A stretch of DNA of 64,000 nucleotides. It comes from Thalassococcus arenae. GTDB taxonomy: Bacteria > Pseudomonadota > Alphaproteobacteria > Rhodobacterales > Rhodobacteraceae. Shown here in pieces: positions 17,472-25,994 of the stretch. The position numbers and the translations under genes are program-made. The stretch spans positions 1,841,001-1,905,000 of the forward strand of contig NZ_JAHRWL010000001.1 of NCBI RefSeq assembly GCF_019104745.1. The letters run 5' to 3'. Each line of letters begins with the position of its first letter. Within the stretch, counting starts at the first letter, position 1. Under the pieces are notes generated by a model, which saw only the letters and a program-made list of their open reading frames with translations, made no database searches and was not told the DNA's origin.

Positions 17472-18173
17472 TCAGCCGGGGTAGATCAGCCCCAGTCCGA
17501 TCGCGCGCCCGACCGCCTGCGAGGTGGTCAGCGCCCCCAGCTTCGACCGGCTGGAACGCAAATGCACTTCGACCGTGCGGTTCGAGATCGACAATATGTC
17601 GGCCACGTCCTGCTGGGTCTTGCCGCTGGCGATCCATTGCAGGATTTCCACCTCGCGCGAGGACAGGGCGGGATGCATCAGCGTGTTGGTCATCGCATCC
17701 GAGCGCACGACGTGGTCGTGAAGGTGCACGGCGGCGTTCTGCAGCGCGCCCATGATCTTGGCCTTCAGCAGGCCCCATTCGCGGTCGCCGCAATCGCGGG
17801 TGACGCTGAACAGCCCGACATCGCCGAACGGCCCGCGCACCGGGATCGTCAGGCCCTGTTCGGAAATCCCGAAATCATGCGCGGCATGAAAGACGGTGCG
17901 GAATTCGGATTCGTCGCGCAGGCGTCGCCAATCGACCGGCGCGATGCTGCGGCTGGCCGCCAGCAAGACCGGGTCGCGGTTCTGGAAGCCGGCCTCGACG
18001 TAGCGGGTTTGCCATGCATCGGGATAATTGACGAAGCCGTGCACCGATTGTGCGATGGGGTTCATCCCGGCATAAGCGGCGAAATCCAGTTCATTTTCCG
18101 CGCAGATGCCATCGAGAAACGACCTGAGATTGTTCTCGGGGAAGGGGAGCTTGCTCAGGTCGATGACTGACAA
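17472..18173 (-). CDS. luxR: LuxR-family quorum-sensing regulator
   Basis: A 233-residue protein. The autoinducer-binding domain keeps the invariant residues at TraR-like spacing: W54, Y58, D67, P68 and W82. The C-terminal HTH spans about 168-228 (LSSREVEILQWIASGKTQQD) with E174, L178 and G184. It should bind the acyl-HSL made by the adjacent LuxI and control luxI and other targets. luxI follows 114 bp downstream on the same strand, and the XRE gene ends 18 bp upstream. Confidence 0.93.
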   Translation of the reverse strand: MSVIDLSKLPFPENNLRSFLDGICAENELDFAAYAGMNPIAQSVHGFVNYPDAWQTRYVEAGFQNRDPVLLAASRSIAPVDWRRLRDESEFRTVFHAAHDFGISEQGLTIPVRGPFGDVGLFSVTRDCGDREWGLLKAKIMGALQNAAVHLHDHVVRSDAMTNTLMHPALSSREVEILQWIASGKTQQDVADILSISNRTVEVHLRSSRSKLGALTTSQAVGRAIGLGLIYPG

Positions 18174-18191
18174 GACGCGCCTCGCTTCACC

Positions 18192-18596
18192 TCAGGGTTG
18201 CCGGTCCTCCTCGGCGTCGGCCGAGCCTTTGGCAGTGTCGGCCCGTTCCTTGCCGGACGCAATCAGAAATTCGAAGACTGCCGAGCGATAATCCAGTGGC
18301 AGCGCGTGATAGTCGTCTTCCACGTCGTTCGCGTCGCGCCAGCCGGAGCGCCCTTCGTCCCGCGCGCCGGTCTGCGCGGCGGCGGCGATGTCGCGGAACA
18401 GGGTTTCGATCCGGATGTCCAGCGCGCGGGCGATGCCGAAAAGCTGGCTGGCCGTCGCGCGTGCCGTGCCGGCCTCGAAACCGGCGATATCGTGTTTTGA
18501 AATGCCGGTGCGGATTGCCAGGTCGCCCTGCGAAATTCCGCAGGATACCCGTTTTCGGGCGATACTGCGCCCCAATAAGAAATCTATCTGACTCAT
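18192..18596 (-). CDS. XRE-family transcriptional regulator
   Basis: A 134-residue protein. An N-terminal HTH_3 domain covers residues 8-65 (ARKRVSCGISQGDLAIRTGI, then SKHDIAGFEAGTARA and LFGIARALDI). An acidic low-complexity tail follows, with no second domain recognised. It is the first gene of an apparent XRE-luxR-luxI operon. A 26-bp dyad covers its promoter, so it may regulate itself and thereby the signal circuit. Confidence 0.87.
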   Translation of the reverse strand: MSQIDFLLGRSIARKRVSCGISQGDLAIRTGISKHDIAGFEAGTARATASQLFGIARALDIRIETLFRDIAAAAQTGARDEGRSGWRDANDVEDDYHALPLDYRSAVFEFLIASGKERADTAKGSADAEEDRQP

Positions 18597-18611
18597 AATA
18601 CTTCGGTCCTG

Positions 18612-18637
18612 ATTCCGTACATATTAGCGTATGGAAT
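18612..18637 (-). promoter_or_regulatory. Dyad over the promoter of the XRE-luxR-luxI operon
   Basis: ATTCC-g-TAC and GTA-t-GGAAT face each other across eight bases (eight of nine arm positions pair, the ninth is G-T). The centre contains TAATAT on the minus strand, a likely -10 element; TTGACG at 18646-18651 is the possible -35 with a rather long 19-bp spacer. The XRE start is 16 bp downstream. A repressor bound here would block the promoter. Confidence 0.45.
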
Positions 18638-18726
18638 TACCGGTCCGTCAACTCATGCATTCAAAAAAATAAATCCCAATCGCGGGAAAGCTGATTTCCC
18701 TTTTTCCGAATCCCGTCCGCCCGGGC

Positions 18727-21531
18727 CTAACCCTGGGCGCGTTCCGCGCCGGCGGTGATCGCGTCGCGCAGCTTGCGTTCCAGCGCCTTCTGCTTGGCGG
18801 CGCTGTGCAGCTTCAGCCCGAACATGTCCTTGACGTAGAAGGTGTCGACCACCTGTTCGCCATAGGTGGCGATCACCGCCGAGAAGATCTGGATATTGGC
18901 GTTGGCCAGGGTGCGGGTCAGGTCGTAGAGCAGGCCGGGCCGGTCGCGGGTGTCGACCTCGACGATGGTGAAGATTTCCGAGCCGTCGTTGTCGAAGGTG
19001 ATCGTGGTGGGAACCTTGAACGCCTTTTCGCGCTTTTTCAGCTTGTCGCGCGACTGGATCGCGTCGCGGGCGACGACCTCGCCGGCCAGCGTCTTGCGGA
19101 TCATCTCGCGCAGGCGGGGCAGGCGGGCGGCCTCGTAGGGCGCGCCGTCGGCATCCTGGATCCAGAAGGCCGGGGTGGCATAGCCGTCCTTGGTGGTGAA
19201 GGTGCGGGCATCGACCACGTTGGCACCGACCAGCGCCAGCGCGCCGGCCAGCCGCGAGAAGATGCCGGGATGGTCGGCCAGGGCAAAGCAGACGCGGGTG
19301 GCGTCGCGGTCTTCGTCGGGGTGGATGTCGATGCGGATCTCGTCGTCGCCGATATCGCGCAGCAGGTTGGCGAAGACGACATGCGCGGTGACGTGCAGGC
19401 CCTGCCAATAGGGCGGGTAATGGCGCTGCGTCTCGGTGCGCAGATCGGCCTCGGACCAGTCGGAGAGTTTCTCGCGCAGCAGCTTGCGGGCCTCGGTGCC
19501 GCGGTTCTCGCGGTTGAGCGCCTCCATCCCGTCCTCGAGCGCGCGGCGGGTCTGGCGGTAGAGCGCGCGGATCAGCGCGGCCTTCCAGTTGTTCCAGGTG
19601 TCGGGACCGACGCCGCGGATGTCGCAGACCGTCAGCACGCAGAGCAGGTCGAGCCGTTCGCGGGTCTGCACCAGCTTGGCGAAGTCGCGCACGGTGCGGG
19701 GGTCGGCGATGTCGCGTTTCTGCGCCATGTCGGACATCAGCAGGTGATAGCGCACCAGCCATTCGACGGTGTCGCATTCCCTGGTGGTCAGCCCCAGGCG
19801 CGGCGCCACCTTGCGGGCGATCTGGGCGCCCAGCACGGAATGGTCGACATCGCGCCCCTTGCCGATGTCGTGCAGCAGCAGCGCGACATAGAGCACGCGG
19901 CGGTTGACGCCCTGCTTGAGGATCGACGAGGCGACCGGCAGGTCCTCGACCAGGTTGCCGTGCTCGATTTCGCTGAGGTGCCAGAGGCATTGGATGATGT
20001 GTTCGTCCACCGTGTAGTGGTGGTACATGTTGAACTGCATCATCGCGACGATCGGGGCGAATTCGGGGATGAAGGCGGCCAGCAGGCCCAGTTCGTTCAT
20101 CCGCCGCAGGGCGCGGTCGGGATTGCCGTGTTTCAGCAGCGTGTCGAGAAAGATGCGCTGTGCCTCGGGGTTCTCGCGCAGGGTGTCGTCGATCAGGTTC
20201 AGGTTGGCCTTGACCAGGCGCATGGCGTCGGGGTGGATCAGCAGGCCGGTGCGCAGGGCTTCCTCGAACAGCCGCAGCATGTTCATCGGGTCGGACAGGA
20301 AGGTCTTGTCGCTGGCGATGGCCAGGCGGTTGTGGATGATGGTGTAGCCGTCCTTGACCCGCGGGCCGCGCTTGAAGATGCGCATCAGAAGCGGCGCGTC
20401 CTTGGTGTGGTCGGCTTCCAGCGAGGTCAGGAAGATGCGGGTCAGGTCGCCCACTTCTGTGGCGTGGGTGAAGTAGGCCTGCATGAACCATTCCACCGCG
20501 CGGCGCCCGCCACGGTCGGCATAGCCCATGCGTTCGGCCACCTCGACCTGCATGTCGAAGGTCAGCTGTTCCACGGCGCGCCCGGCGGCCAGGTGCAGGT
20601 GGCAGCGGGTGGCCCAGAGGAATTCCTCGGCCCGCACGAAGGTGGCGTGTTCCTCGGGGCGGAAGACGCCGCGCTTGACCAGCGCCGAGGTGTCGTCGGT
20701 GCGGTAGACGTATTTGGTGATCCAGAACAGCGATTGCAGGTCGCGCAGCCCGCCCTTGCCTTCCTTGACATTGGGTTCGACCATGTAGCGCTGGCCGCCT
20801 TGCTTTTCGTGCCGCGCGTCGCGTTCGGCCAGCTTGGCCTCGATGAATTCGCGTTCGGTGCCCTTGAACAGCTCGGCCCAGAGGCGCTTGTCCAGTTCGC
20901 GCGCCAGCGCTTGCTGCCCGGTCAGGAAACGGTGTTCCAGCATGGCGGTGCGGATGGTGAAATCCTCGGCGCCCAGGCGCAGGCAGTCTTTGACGGTGCG
21001 CGAGGAATGGCCGACCTTCAGCTTGAGATCCCACAGCATGTAGAGCATCGATTCGATGACGCTCTCGGCCCAGGCGGTGATCTTGTAGGGGGTCAGGAAC
21101 AGCAGGTCGACATCCGAGAACGGCGCCATCTCGCCGCGGCCATAGCCGCCGACGGCGATCACGGCGATCTGTTCGCCCTCGGTCGGGGTGGGATTGGGGT
21201 GCAGGCGCTGCGCGGCGATGTCGAAGCACAGGGTGACGACGCCGTCGGTCAGGTGCGTATAGGCCCGCGTCGTCGCGAAGGCGGCGAAGGGGGCGGCGGC
21301 GAAGGCCGCGGCGATGGCGGCCCGGCCGTCCTTCATGGCCTGCGCCAGCACCGCGACGGTGGCCTTGCGCACGGCGGCCTCGTCGGCGCCGTCGGGCAGG
21401 GCTGCGGCGATCTCGGCGCGCAGGCGGGCGGCGTCGAAAAGCGTCTGCGCCGGAACGATCAGGTCGTCCGGCGCGGGCTGCGGAGGGGCCTCAGAAGCCG
21501 GCGCCGCCGAAGGAGTTTGGAGCGGGGTCAA
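18727..21531 (-). CDS. glnD: Bifunctional uridylyltransferase/uridylyl-removing enzyme
   Basis: A 934-residue nitrogen sensor. The nucleotidyltransferase domain has GGYGRGEMAPFSDVDLLFL at residues 128-146; the HD domain has LLLHDIGKGRDVDHS near residue 540; two ACT domains (VCFALADHPGIFSRLAGAL and VDTRDRPGLLYDLTRTL) close the protein. GlnD uridylylates PII when glutamine is low and removes UMP when it is high. Its only plausible ATG lies 41 bp inside the upstream gene. Confidence 0.96.
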   Translation of the reverse strand: MTPLQTPSAAPASEAPPQPAPDDLIVPAQTLFDAARLRAEIAAALPDGADEAAVRKATVAVLAQAMKDGRAAIAAAFAAAPFAAFATTRAYTHLTDGVVTLCFDIAAQRLHPNPTPTEGEQIAVIAVGGYGRGEMAPFSDVDLLFLTPYKITAWAESVIESMLYMLWDLKLKVGHSSRTVKDCLRLGAEDFTIRTAMLEHRFLTGQQALARELDKRLWAELFKGTEREFIEAKLAERDARHEKQGGQRYMVEPNVKEGKGGLRDLQSLFWITKYVYRTDDTSALVKRGVFRPEEHATFVRAEEFLWATRCHLHLAAGRAVEQLTFDMQVEVAERMGYADRGGRRAVEWFMQAYFTHATEVGDLTRIFLTSLEADHTKDAPLLMRIFKRGPRVKDGYTIIHNRLAIASDKTFLSDPMNMLRLFEEALRTGLLIHPDAMRLVKANLNLIDDTLRENPEAQRIFLDTLLKHGNPDRALRRMNELGLLAAFIPEFAPIVAMMQFNMYHHYTVDEHIIQCLWHLSEIEHGNLVEDLPVASSILKQGVNRRVLYVALLLHDIGKGRDVDHSVLGAQIARKVAPRLGLTTRECDTVEWLVRYHLLMSDMAQKRDIADPRTVRDFAKLVQTRERLDLLCVLTVCDIRGVGPDTWNNWKAALIRALYRQTRRALEDGMEALNRENRGTEARKLLREKLSDWSEADLRTETQRHYPPYWQGLHVTAHVVFANLLRDIGDDEIRIDIHPDEDRDATRVCFALADHPGIFSRLAGALALVGANVVDARTFTTKDGYATPAFWIQDADGAPYEAARLPRLREMIRKTLAGEVVARDAIQSRDKLKKREKAFKVPTTITFDNDGSEIFTIVEVDTRDRPGLLYDLTRTLANANIQIFSAVIATYGEQVVDTFYVKDMFGLKLHSAAKQKALERKLRDAITAGAERAQG

Positions 21532-22681
21532 GGATCACCAGCTGGTTGTTCTGCACACTGGCCACGGCCAGCGCGCGCTGGTTGGTCCCGTCGGCCCGCA
21601 GCCGGAATACACCGCCCGTGCCCTGGAAGCCAGAGGCCTGCGTCAGCGCCCGTCCCGACAGCGCGTCGCTGCGGCCCTGCGCGGCCAGCGCGCCGATCGC
21701 GGCGATGCCGTCGAAAGCCAGCCCCGCAAGCGGGTGCGGTTCGCTGCCATAGGTGGCGCGGTAGCGCGCCTCGAAGGCGTTCTGCGCGGCCTGGTTGGGC
21801 AGCGCGAACCAGGCACCCTGGGCGCCGGGGAAGCTGAACAGGTCGGGGCGCACGTCCCAGCGGGTCAGGCCGACATATTTCGTCTGCGCGGGGTTCAGCC
21901 CGGCCTCGGGCATGACCTGCAGCAGGATCGGCATGGCGGCGTTGGTCGCGTCGGTGGTGATGAAGACCGAGTTGGCGCCAGCCTGCGCCGCGGCGCCGGC
22001 GGCGGCGCGGGCGGTGGCGTTCACCCCTTCGATGCTGAGCGTGTAGCCGTGCACCGAAGCCACGTTGATGCCGTTGCTCAGCGCGGCCTTGCGCACCGCC
22101 GCCAGCCCGGTGGCGCCGGGGACGTCGTTGGAATGCACCACGACCACCGCCTTGTGGCCGTTGCGGCGGGCATAGGACATCAGCCGGTCGGCGGTGTTGT
22201 CGAAGGTCGGGCCGAGGATGAAGACGTTGCCGCCGGCGATGGCGGCGTTGTTGGAAAAGCTCAGCACGTTGATGCCGTCGTCGATCACCTGCTTGCCGGC
22301 GGCATTGGCGGCCTCGCCGAAGAGCGGGCCGAGGATGATCTTGGCGCCTTCGTCGGCGGCGCGCTGCGCCTGCGCGGCGGCGGTCGAGGGCGACCCGGCG
22401 GTGTCGTAGACGCGCAGGTCGATCTTGACGCCGCCGAGACTGGCGATGGCCAGCCGCGCGGCGTTTTCCAGCGATTGCGCGACCGAGGCGGCGCCGGCAT
22501 CGGATTTCGGCACCAGCAGCGCCACCGGCACCGGTTTGGCGGGGTCGATCGCGGGGCCGCCCGAATTGGCGCCGCCGAGGCCCGGAACCGGGACCGCGTC
22601 GCAGGCGGCCAGGCCCAGCATCGCGGCGGCAAAAGCCAGACGGCGCAGCGCCTTGCGCGCTGGTGACAGAACGGCAAACAT
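21491..22681 (-). CDS. LpoA-like penicillin-binding protein activator lipoprotein
   Basis: A 396-residue protein with a lipoprotein signal (MLGLAACDAV, lipobox cysteine near residue 26). The rest is a type I periplasmic-binding-protein fold: VPVALLVPKSDAGAASVAQS, GAKIILGPLFGEAANA, VLSFSNNAAIAGGNVFILG. This is the arrangement of outer-membrane activators of PBP1A (LpoA C-domain), without the N-terminal TPR part. GAGGGAG precedes the ATG. It overlaps glnD by 41 bp and is divergent from rsmI. Confidence 0.82.
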   Translation of the reverse strand: MFAVLSPARKALRRLAFAAAMLGLAACDAVPVPGLGGANSGGPAIDPAKPVPVALLVPKSDAGAASVAQSLENAARLAIASLGGVKIDLRVYDTAGSPSTAAAQAQRAADEGAKIILGPLFGEAANAAGKQVIDDGINVLSFSNNAAIAGGNVFILGPTFDNTADRLMSYARRNGHKAVVVVHSNDVPGATGLAAVRKAALSNGINVASVHGYTLSIEGVNATARAAAGAAAQAGANSVFITTDATNAAMPILLQVMPEAGLNPAQTKYVGLTRWDVRPDLFSFPGAQGAWFALPNQAAQNAFEARYRATYGSEPHPLAGLAFDGIAAIGALAAQGRSDALSGRALTQASGFQGTGGVFRLRADGTNQRALAVASVQNNQLVILDPAPNSFGGAGF

Positions 22682-22766
22682 GGTACGCACACTCCCTCGT
22701 TGGCGGGCGCGGTTCTGGTCCCGCGCGACATCGGGGCAATCATAGACAAGGCGGGATGGGGGTCCA

Positions 22767-23639
22767 GTGACGAATCCGCAACAGCGCGAAATGACGCCGG
22801 GCCTGTACCTGGCGGCGACGCCGATCGGCCATGCGCGCGACATCACGCTGCGGGTGCTGGATGCGCTGGCCGGCGCCGATGTGCTGGCGGCCGAGGATAC
22901 GCGCAGCCTGCGCAAGCTGATGGAGATCCACGGCATCGGGCTGGGCGACCGGCCGCTGGTGGCCTACCACGACCACAGCGGCGCGCGGGTGCGCGACCGG
23001 CTGATGGCCGAGATCGCGGGCGGCAAGGCGGTGCTCTACGCGTCCGAGGCGGGCACGCCGCTGATCTCCGATCCCGGCTTCGAGCTGGTGCGCGCGGCGC
23101 ATGCGGCGGGCCACGCGGTGACGGCGCTGCCCGGCGTCTCGGCGGTGGTGACGGCGCTGAGCGTGGCGGGGCTGCCGACCGACCGGTTCCTGTTCTTGGG
23201 CTTTCTGCCGAATACCGGCGCGGCGCGGCGGCGCGCGCTGGAGGCGGTGGCGCCGGTCGAGGCGACGCTGGCGGTCTACGAATCGCCGAAACGGCTGGCG
23301 GCGATGCTGGGCGACGCGGCGGCGGTGCTGGGTGCGACACGCCCGGCGGCGGTCTGCCGCGAACTGACCAAGAAATTCGAGGAATGCCGCCGCGGATCGC
23401 TGGCCGAGCTGGCCGAGGCCTACACCGCCGCGCCACCCAAGGGCGAAATCGTCGTGCTGATCGGCAAGGGTGTGTCGATGGGCATTAATGAATCATTATT
23501 GGAAGATGCGGTAAGACAGGCCCTGATGACGATGTCGGTGCGCGATGCGGCGGACCTGGTGTCGCAGGCGCATGGCGTGCCGCGGCGCAAGGTCTACCAG
23601 ATGGCGATGGCCGTCGCCCGTGACGCGGCGGACAAGTGA
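22767..23639 (+). CDS. rsmI: 16S rRNA C1402 2'-O-methyltransferase
   Basis: A 290-residue tetrapyrrole-methylase-fold protein. It has LAATPIGHARDITLRVLDAL, AAEDTRSLRKLM, YASEAGTPLISDPG and the ribosomal motif RELTKKFEECRRG. RsmI methylates C1402 of 16S rRNA in the decoding centre. The start is GTG. The stop overlaps a possible early start of yraN, and the rsmI-yraN pair is conserved in many proteobacteria. Confidence 0.95.
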   Translation: MTNPQQREMTPGLYLAATPIGHARDITLRVLDALAGADVLAAEDTRSLRKLMEIHGIGLGDRPLVAYHDHSGARVRDRLMAEIAGGKAVLYASEAGTPLISDPGFELVRAAHAAGHAVTALPGVSAVVTALSVAGLPTDRFLFLGFLPNTGAARRRALEAVAPVEATLAVYESPKRLAAMLGDAAAVLGATRPAAVCRELTKKFEECRRGSLAELAEAYTAAPPKGEIVVLIGKGVSMGINESLLEDAVRQALMTMSVRDAADLVSQAHGVPRRKVYQMAMAVARDAADK

Positions 23640-23659
23640 CCGGTTTCAGGAGGGTGCCC

Positions 23660-24094
23660 GTGACGGCGATGCAATTGGCCTTCGATTTCTCGCAGCCGGT
23701 GGCGGCGGCCTCGGGACGGGCGGTTGCGGACGACCGGCGCGCCCGCGGCCGGCGTGGCTATCATGCCGGCCTGTCGGCCGAGGAATGCGTTGCACGGGAC
23801 TACCAGCGCCGCGGTTACCGCGTCGCCCGGCAGCGCTGGCGCGGCAAGGGCGGCGAACTGGACCTTGTGCTGGAGGATGGCGACGGCCTGGTCTTTGTCG
23901 AGGTCAAGGCCAGCCGCGATTTCGACCGGGCGGTGGCGCGGGTCACGCCGCGCCAGCAGGCGCGGCTCTGCCGCGCGGCGGAGGAATTCCTTGGCGGAAT
24001 GCCGCGCGGCAGCCTGACGCCGGTGCGCTTCGACGTGGCGCTTGTGGATGGACGCGGCGCCATCCGGGTGATCGAGAACGCGCTGGCGCCCTGA
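23660..24094 (+). CDS. YraN/UPF0102 family nuclease-fold protein
   Basis: About 144 residues. The restriction-endonuclease-like core is visible: GYRVARQRWRGKGGELDLVL, then VFVEVKAS with the E..D..E-x-K set. The start is chosen as GTG at 23660 because AGGAGGG at 23648-23654 sits five bases before it; ATG at 23669 and GTG at 23636 are in frame and possible. The biochemical role of the family is not settled. Confidence 0.88.
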   Translation: MTAMQLAFDFSQPVAAASGRAVADDRRARGRRGYHAGLSAEECVARDYQRRGYRVARQRWRGKGGELDLVLEDGDGLVFVEVKASRDFDRAVARVTPRQQARLCRAAEEFLGGMPRGSLTPVRFDVALVDGRGAIRVIENALAP

Positions 24095-24153
24095 CCCATT
24101 GCACCGCGTCCGCGGCTGCGCCATGAAGGCGGGGTTGCAGCCTGGGGATGCGG

Positions 24154-25089
24154 ATGAAGATCGCCTTTCAGATGGACCCGATCGGTCCGGTCAATATCGA
24201 CGCCGACAGCACGTTCCGGCTGGCCGAGGAGGCGCAGGCGCGCGGGCACGAGCTGTTCTACTACACCCCCGATCACCTGGCCTATGACGAGGGCCGGGTC
24301 ACGGCGCTGGGTCATGCGCTGGAGGTCCAGCGGGTCAAGGGTGCCCATGCCACGCTGGGCGCGCGCCAGCGGCTGGACCTGCATGCGATGGACGTGGTCT
24401 GGCTGCGCCAGGACCCGCCGTTCGACATGCATTACATCACCACGACGCATCTGCTGGACCGGCTGGCGCCGGACACGCTGGTGGTCAATGATCCGTTCTG
24501 GGTGCGCAACTATCCCGAGAAGCTGCTGGTGCTGGATTTTCCCGACCTGACGCCGCCGACCACCATCGCCCGCGACCTGGAAACCATCCGCGCCTTCAAG
24601 GCGCGCCACGGCGACATCATCCTCAAGCCGCTTTATGGCAATGGCGGTGCGGGGGTGTTCCGGCTGGACGAGAACGACCGCAACCTGTCGTCGCTGCACG
24701 AGCTGTTCACCGGGTTCTCGCGCGAGCCGCTGATCGTGCAGCAATTCCTGCCCGCGGTGTCGAAGGGCGACAAGCGGGTGATCCTGGTCGACGGCGAACC
24801 GGTGGGGGCGATCAACCGCATGCCGGCGGCGGGCGAGGTGCGGTCGAACCTGCATGTCGGCGGGCGCGCCGAGAAGGTCGCGCTGAGCGATCGCGACCGC
24901 GAGATCTGCGCCGCGATCGGGCCGCTCTTGCGCGAGAAGGGGCAGGTGTTCGTCGGCATCGACGTCATCGGCGACTGGCTGACCGAGATCAACGTCACCT
25001 CGCCCACCGGCATCCAGGAACTGGAGCGGTTCGACGGGATCAACGTGGCCGAGAAGATTTGGCAGGCGATCGAGGCGCGGCGGGCATGA
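24154..25089 (+). CDS. gshB: Glutathione synthetase
   Basis: A 311-residue ATP-grasp ligase beginning [20 protein letters not shown], the usual GshB start; an ATG at 24148 would add two residues. It has [34 protein letters not shown] and [14 protein letters not shown]. It joins gamma-glutamylcysteine and glycine to make glutathione. The hydrolase gene starts in an ATGA overlap with its stop. Confidence 0.96.
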   Translation: MKIAFQMDPIGPVNIDADSTFRLAEEAQARGHELFYYTPDHLAYDEGRVTALGHALEVQRVKGAHATLGARQRLDLHAMDVVWLRQDPPFDMHYITTTHLLDRLAPDTLVVNDPFWVRNYPEKLLVLDFPDLTPPTTIARDLETIRAFKARHGDIILKPLYGNGGAGVFRLDENDRNLSSLHELFTGFSREPLIVQQFLPAVSKGDKRVILVDGEPVGAINRMPAAGEVRSNLHVGGRAEKVALSDRDREICAAIGPLLREKGQVFVGIDVIGDWLTEINVTSPTGIQELERFDGINVAEKIWQAIEARRA

Positions 25090-25994
25090 GCCTGATCCGG
25101 CCGATCCTGAACGCCTATCTGCGCCTGACCGAAAAGCCGCATATGCGCCGGGCGCAGCGCCCCGAACAGCTGCGCCGGCCGTTCGAGATCAAGGCGCGGC
25201 TGTTCTTTCACGGCCCGCGCGGCGTGGCGGCGCGTTGGGATGATCTGGGTGCCGTGGCGGCGCTGGAGCTGGAACCGGCCACGCCGCGCGACGGGCCGAC
25301 GATCCTGTATTTCCACGGCGGAGGCTATGTCTTCGGCAGTCCGAACACGCATCGCGCCATGCTGGCGCAACTGGTCCGGCGCACCGGCCTTTCGGCCCGT
25401 CTGCCGCGTTACCGGCTGGCACCGGAGCACCCGTTTCCGGCGGCGCTGGAGGATGCGCTGAGCGCCTATGACGCGCTGGCGGCGCAGGCGCCGGGCGGGA
25501 TCGTGCTGGGCGGGGACAGCGCCGGGGGCGGCCTTGCGCTGGCGTTGCTGGGCGAAATCCTGAGCAGCGACCGGACGCCACCGCTGGGCCTGTTCGCATT
25601 CGCGCCGCTGACCGACATGGGGTTCACCGGCGCCAGCGTCCGCGACAATGCCGAGAGCGAGGTGGTCCTGGCACCCGAACGCGCAAGCGCGCTGGCCGAG
25701 ATGGTGTTGCAGGGCGCCGATCCGGACGACCCGCGCGCCTCGCCGCTGCACATGGAATTCACCGGTGCGCCGCCGGTCTGGCTGGCGGCGTCCGACACCG
25801 AGATATTGCTGGACGACACCCGCCGGCTGACCGCGCGGATGCGCGCGCAGGGCGTGCCGGTCGACGAGATCATCGAACACGACCTGCCGCATGTCTGGCC
25901 GATCTTTCACAACCTGCTGCCCGAGGCGCGCGCGACGCTGGACCAGGTGGCCGGCTGGATCAGCTCTCTTTCGCGGCCATCAGCCGGTAGCTGA
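25086..25994 (+). CDS. Alpha/beta hydrolase, HSL family
   Basis: A 302-residue esterase of the hormone-sensitive lipase family. The oxyanion motif is HGGG (77-80), the nucleophile elbow GDSAG (S145), and the acid and base are likely in [11 protein letters not shown] and HDLPHVWP. No signal peptide. Substrate unknown. It is translationally coupled to gshB and overlaps the 3' end of the convergent comM gene by 35 bp. Confidence 0.87.
   Translation: MSLIRPILNAYLRLTEKPHMRRAQRPEQLRRPFEIKARLFFHGPRGVAARWDDLGAVAALELEPATPRDGPTILYFHGGGYVFGSPNTHRAMLAQLVRRTGLSARLPRYRLAPEHPFPAALEDALSAYDALAAQAPGGIVLGGDSAGGGLALALLGEILSSDRTPPLGLFAFAPLTDMGFTGASVRDNAESEVVLAPERASALAEMVLQGADPDDPRASPLHMEFTGAPPVWLAASDTEILLDDTRRLTARMRAQGVPVDEIIEHDLPHVWPIFHNLLPEARATLDQVAGWISSLSRPSAGS

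Noticed and set aside
18684..18704. GGGAAA/TTTCCC hairpin followed by TTTTT
   Set aside because: The T-run follows on the plus strand, but no plus-strand gene ends there; for glnD, on the minus strand, the T-rich part is too far away. Not reported as a terminator.
13332..18726. Genomic island or integrated element
   Set aside because: No integrase, transposase, tRNA target or flanking direct repeats were found, so only a neutral accessory block is claimed.
18805..21837. Open frame of 1010 codons on the plus strand
   Set aside because: It is the antisense shadow of glnD and has the typical Gly/Val/Asp-rich composition of such frames.
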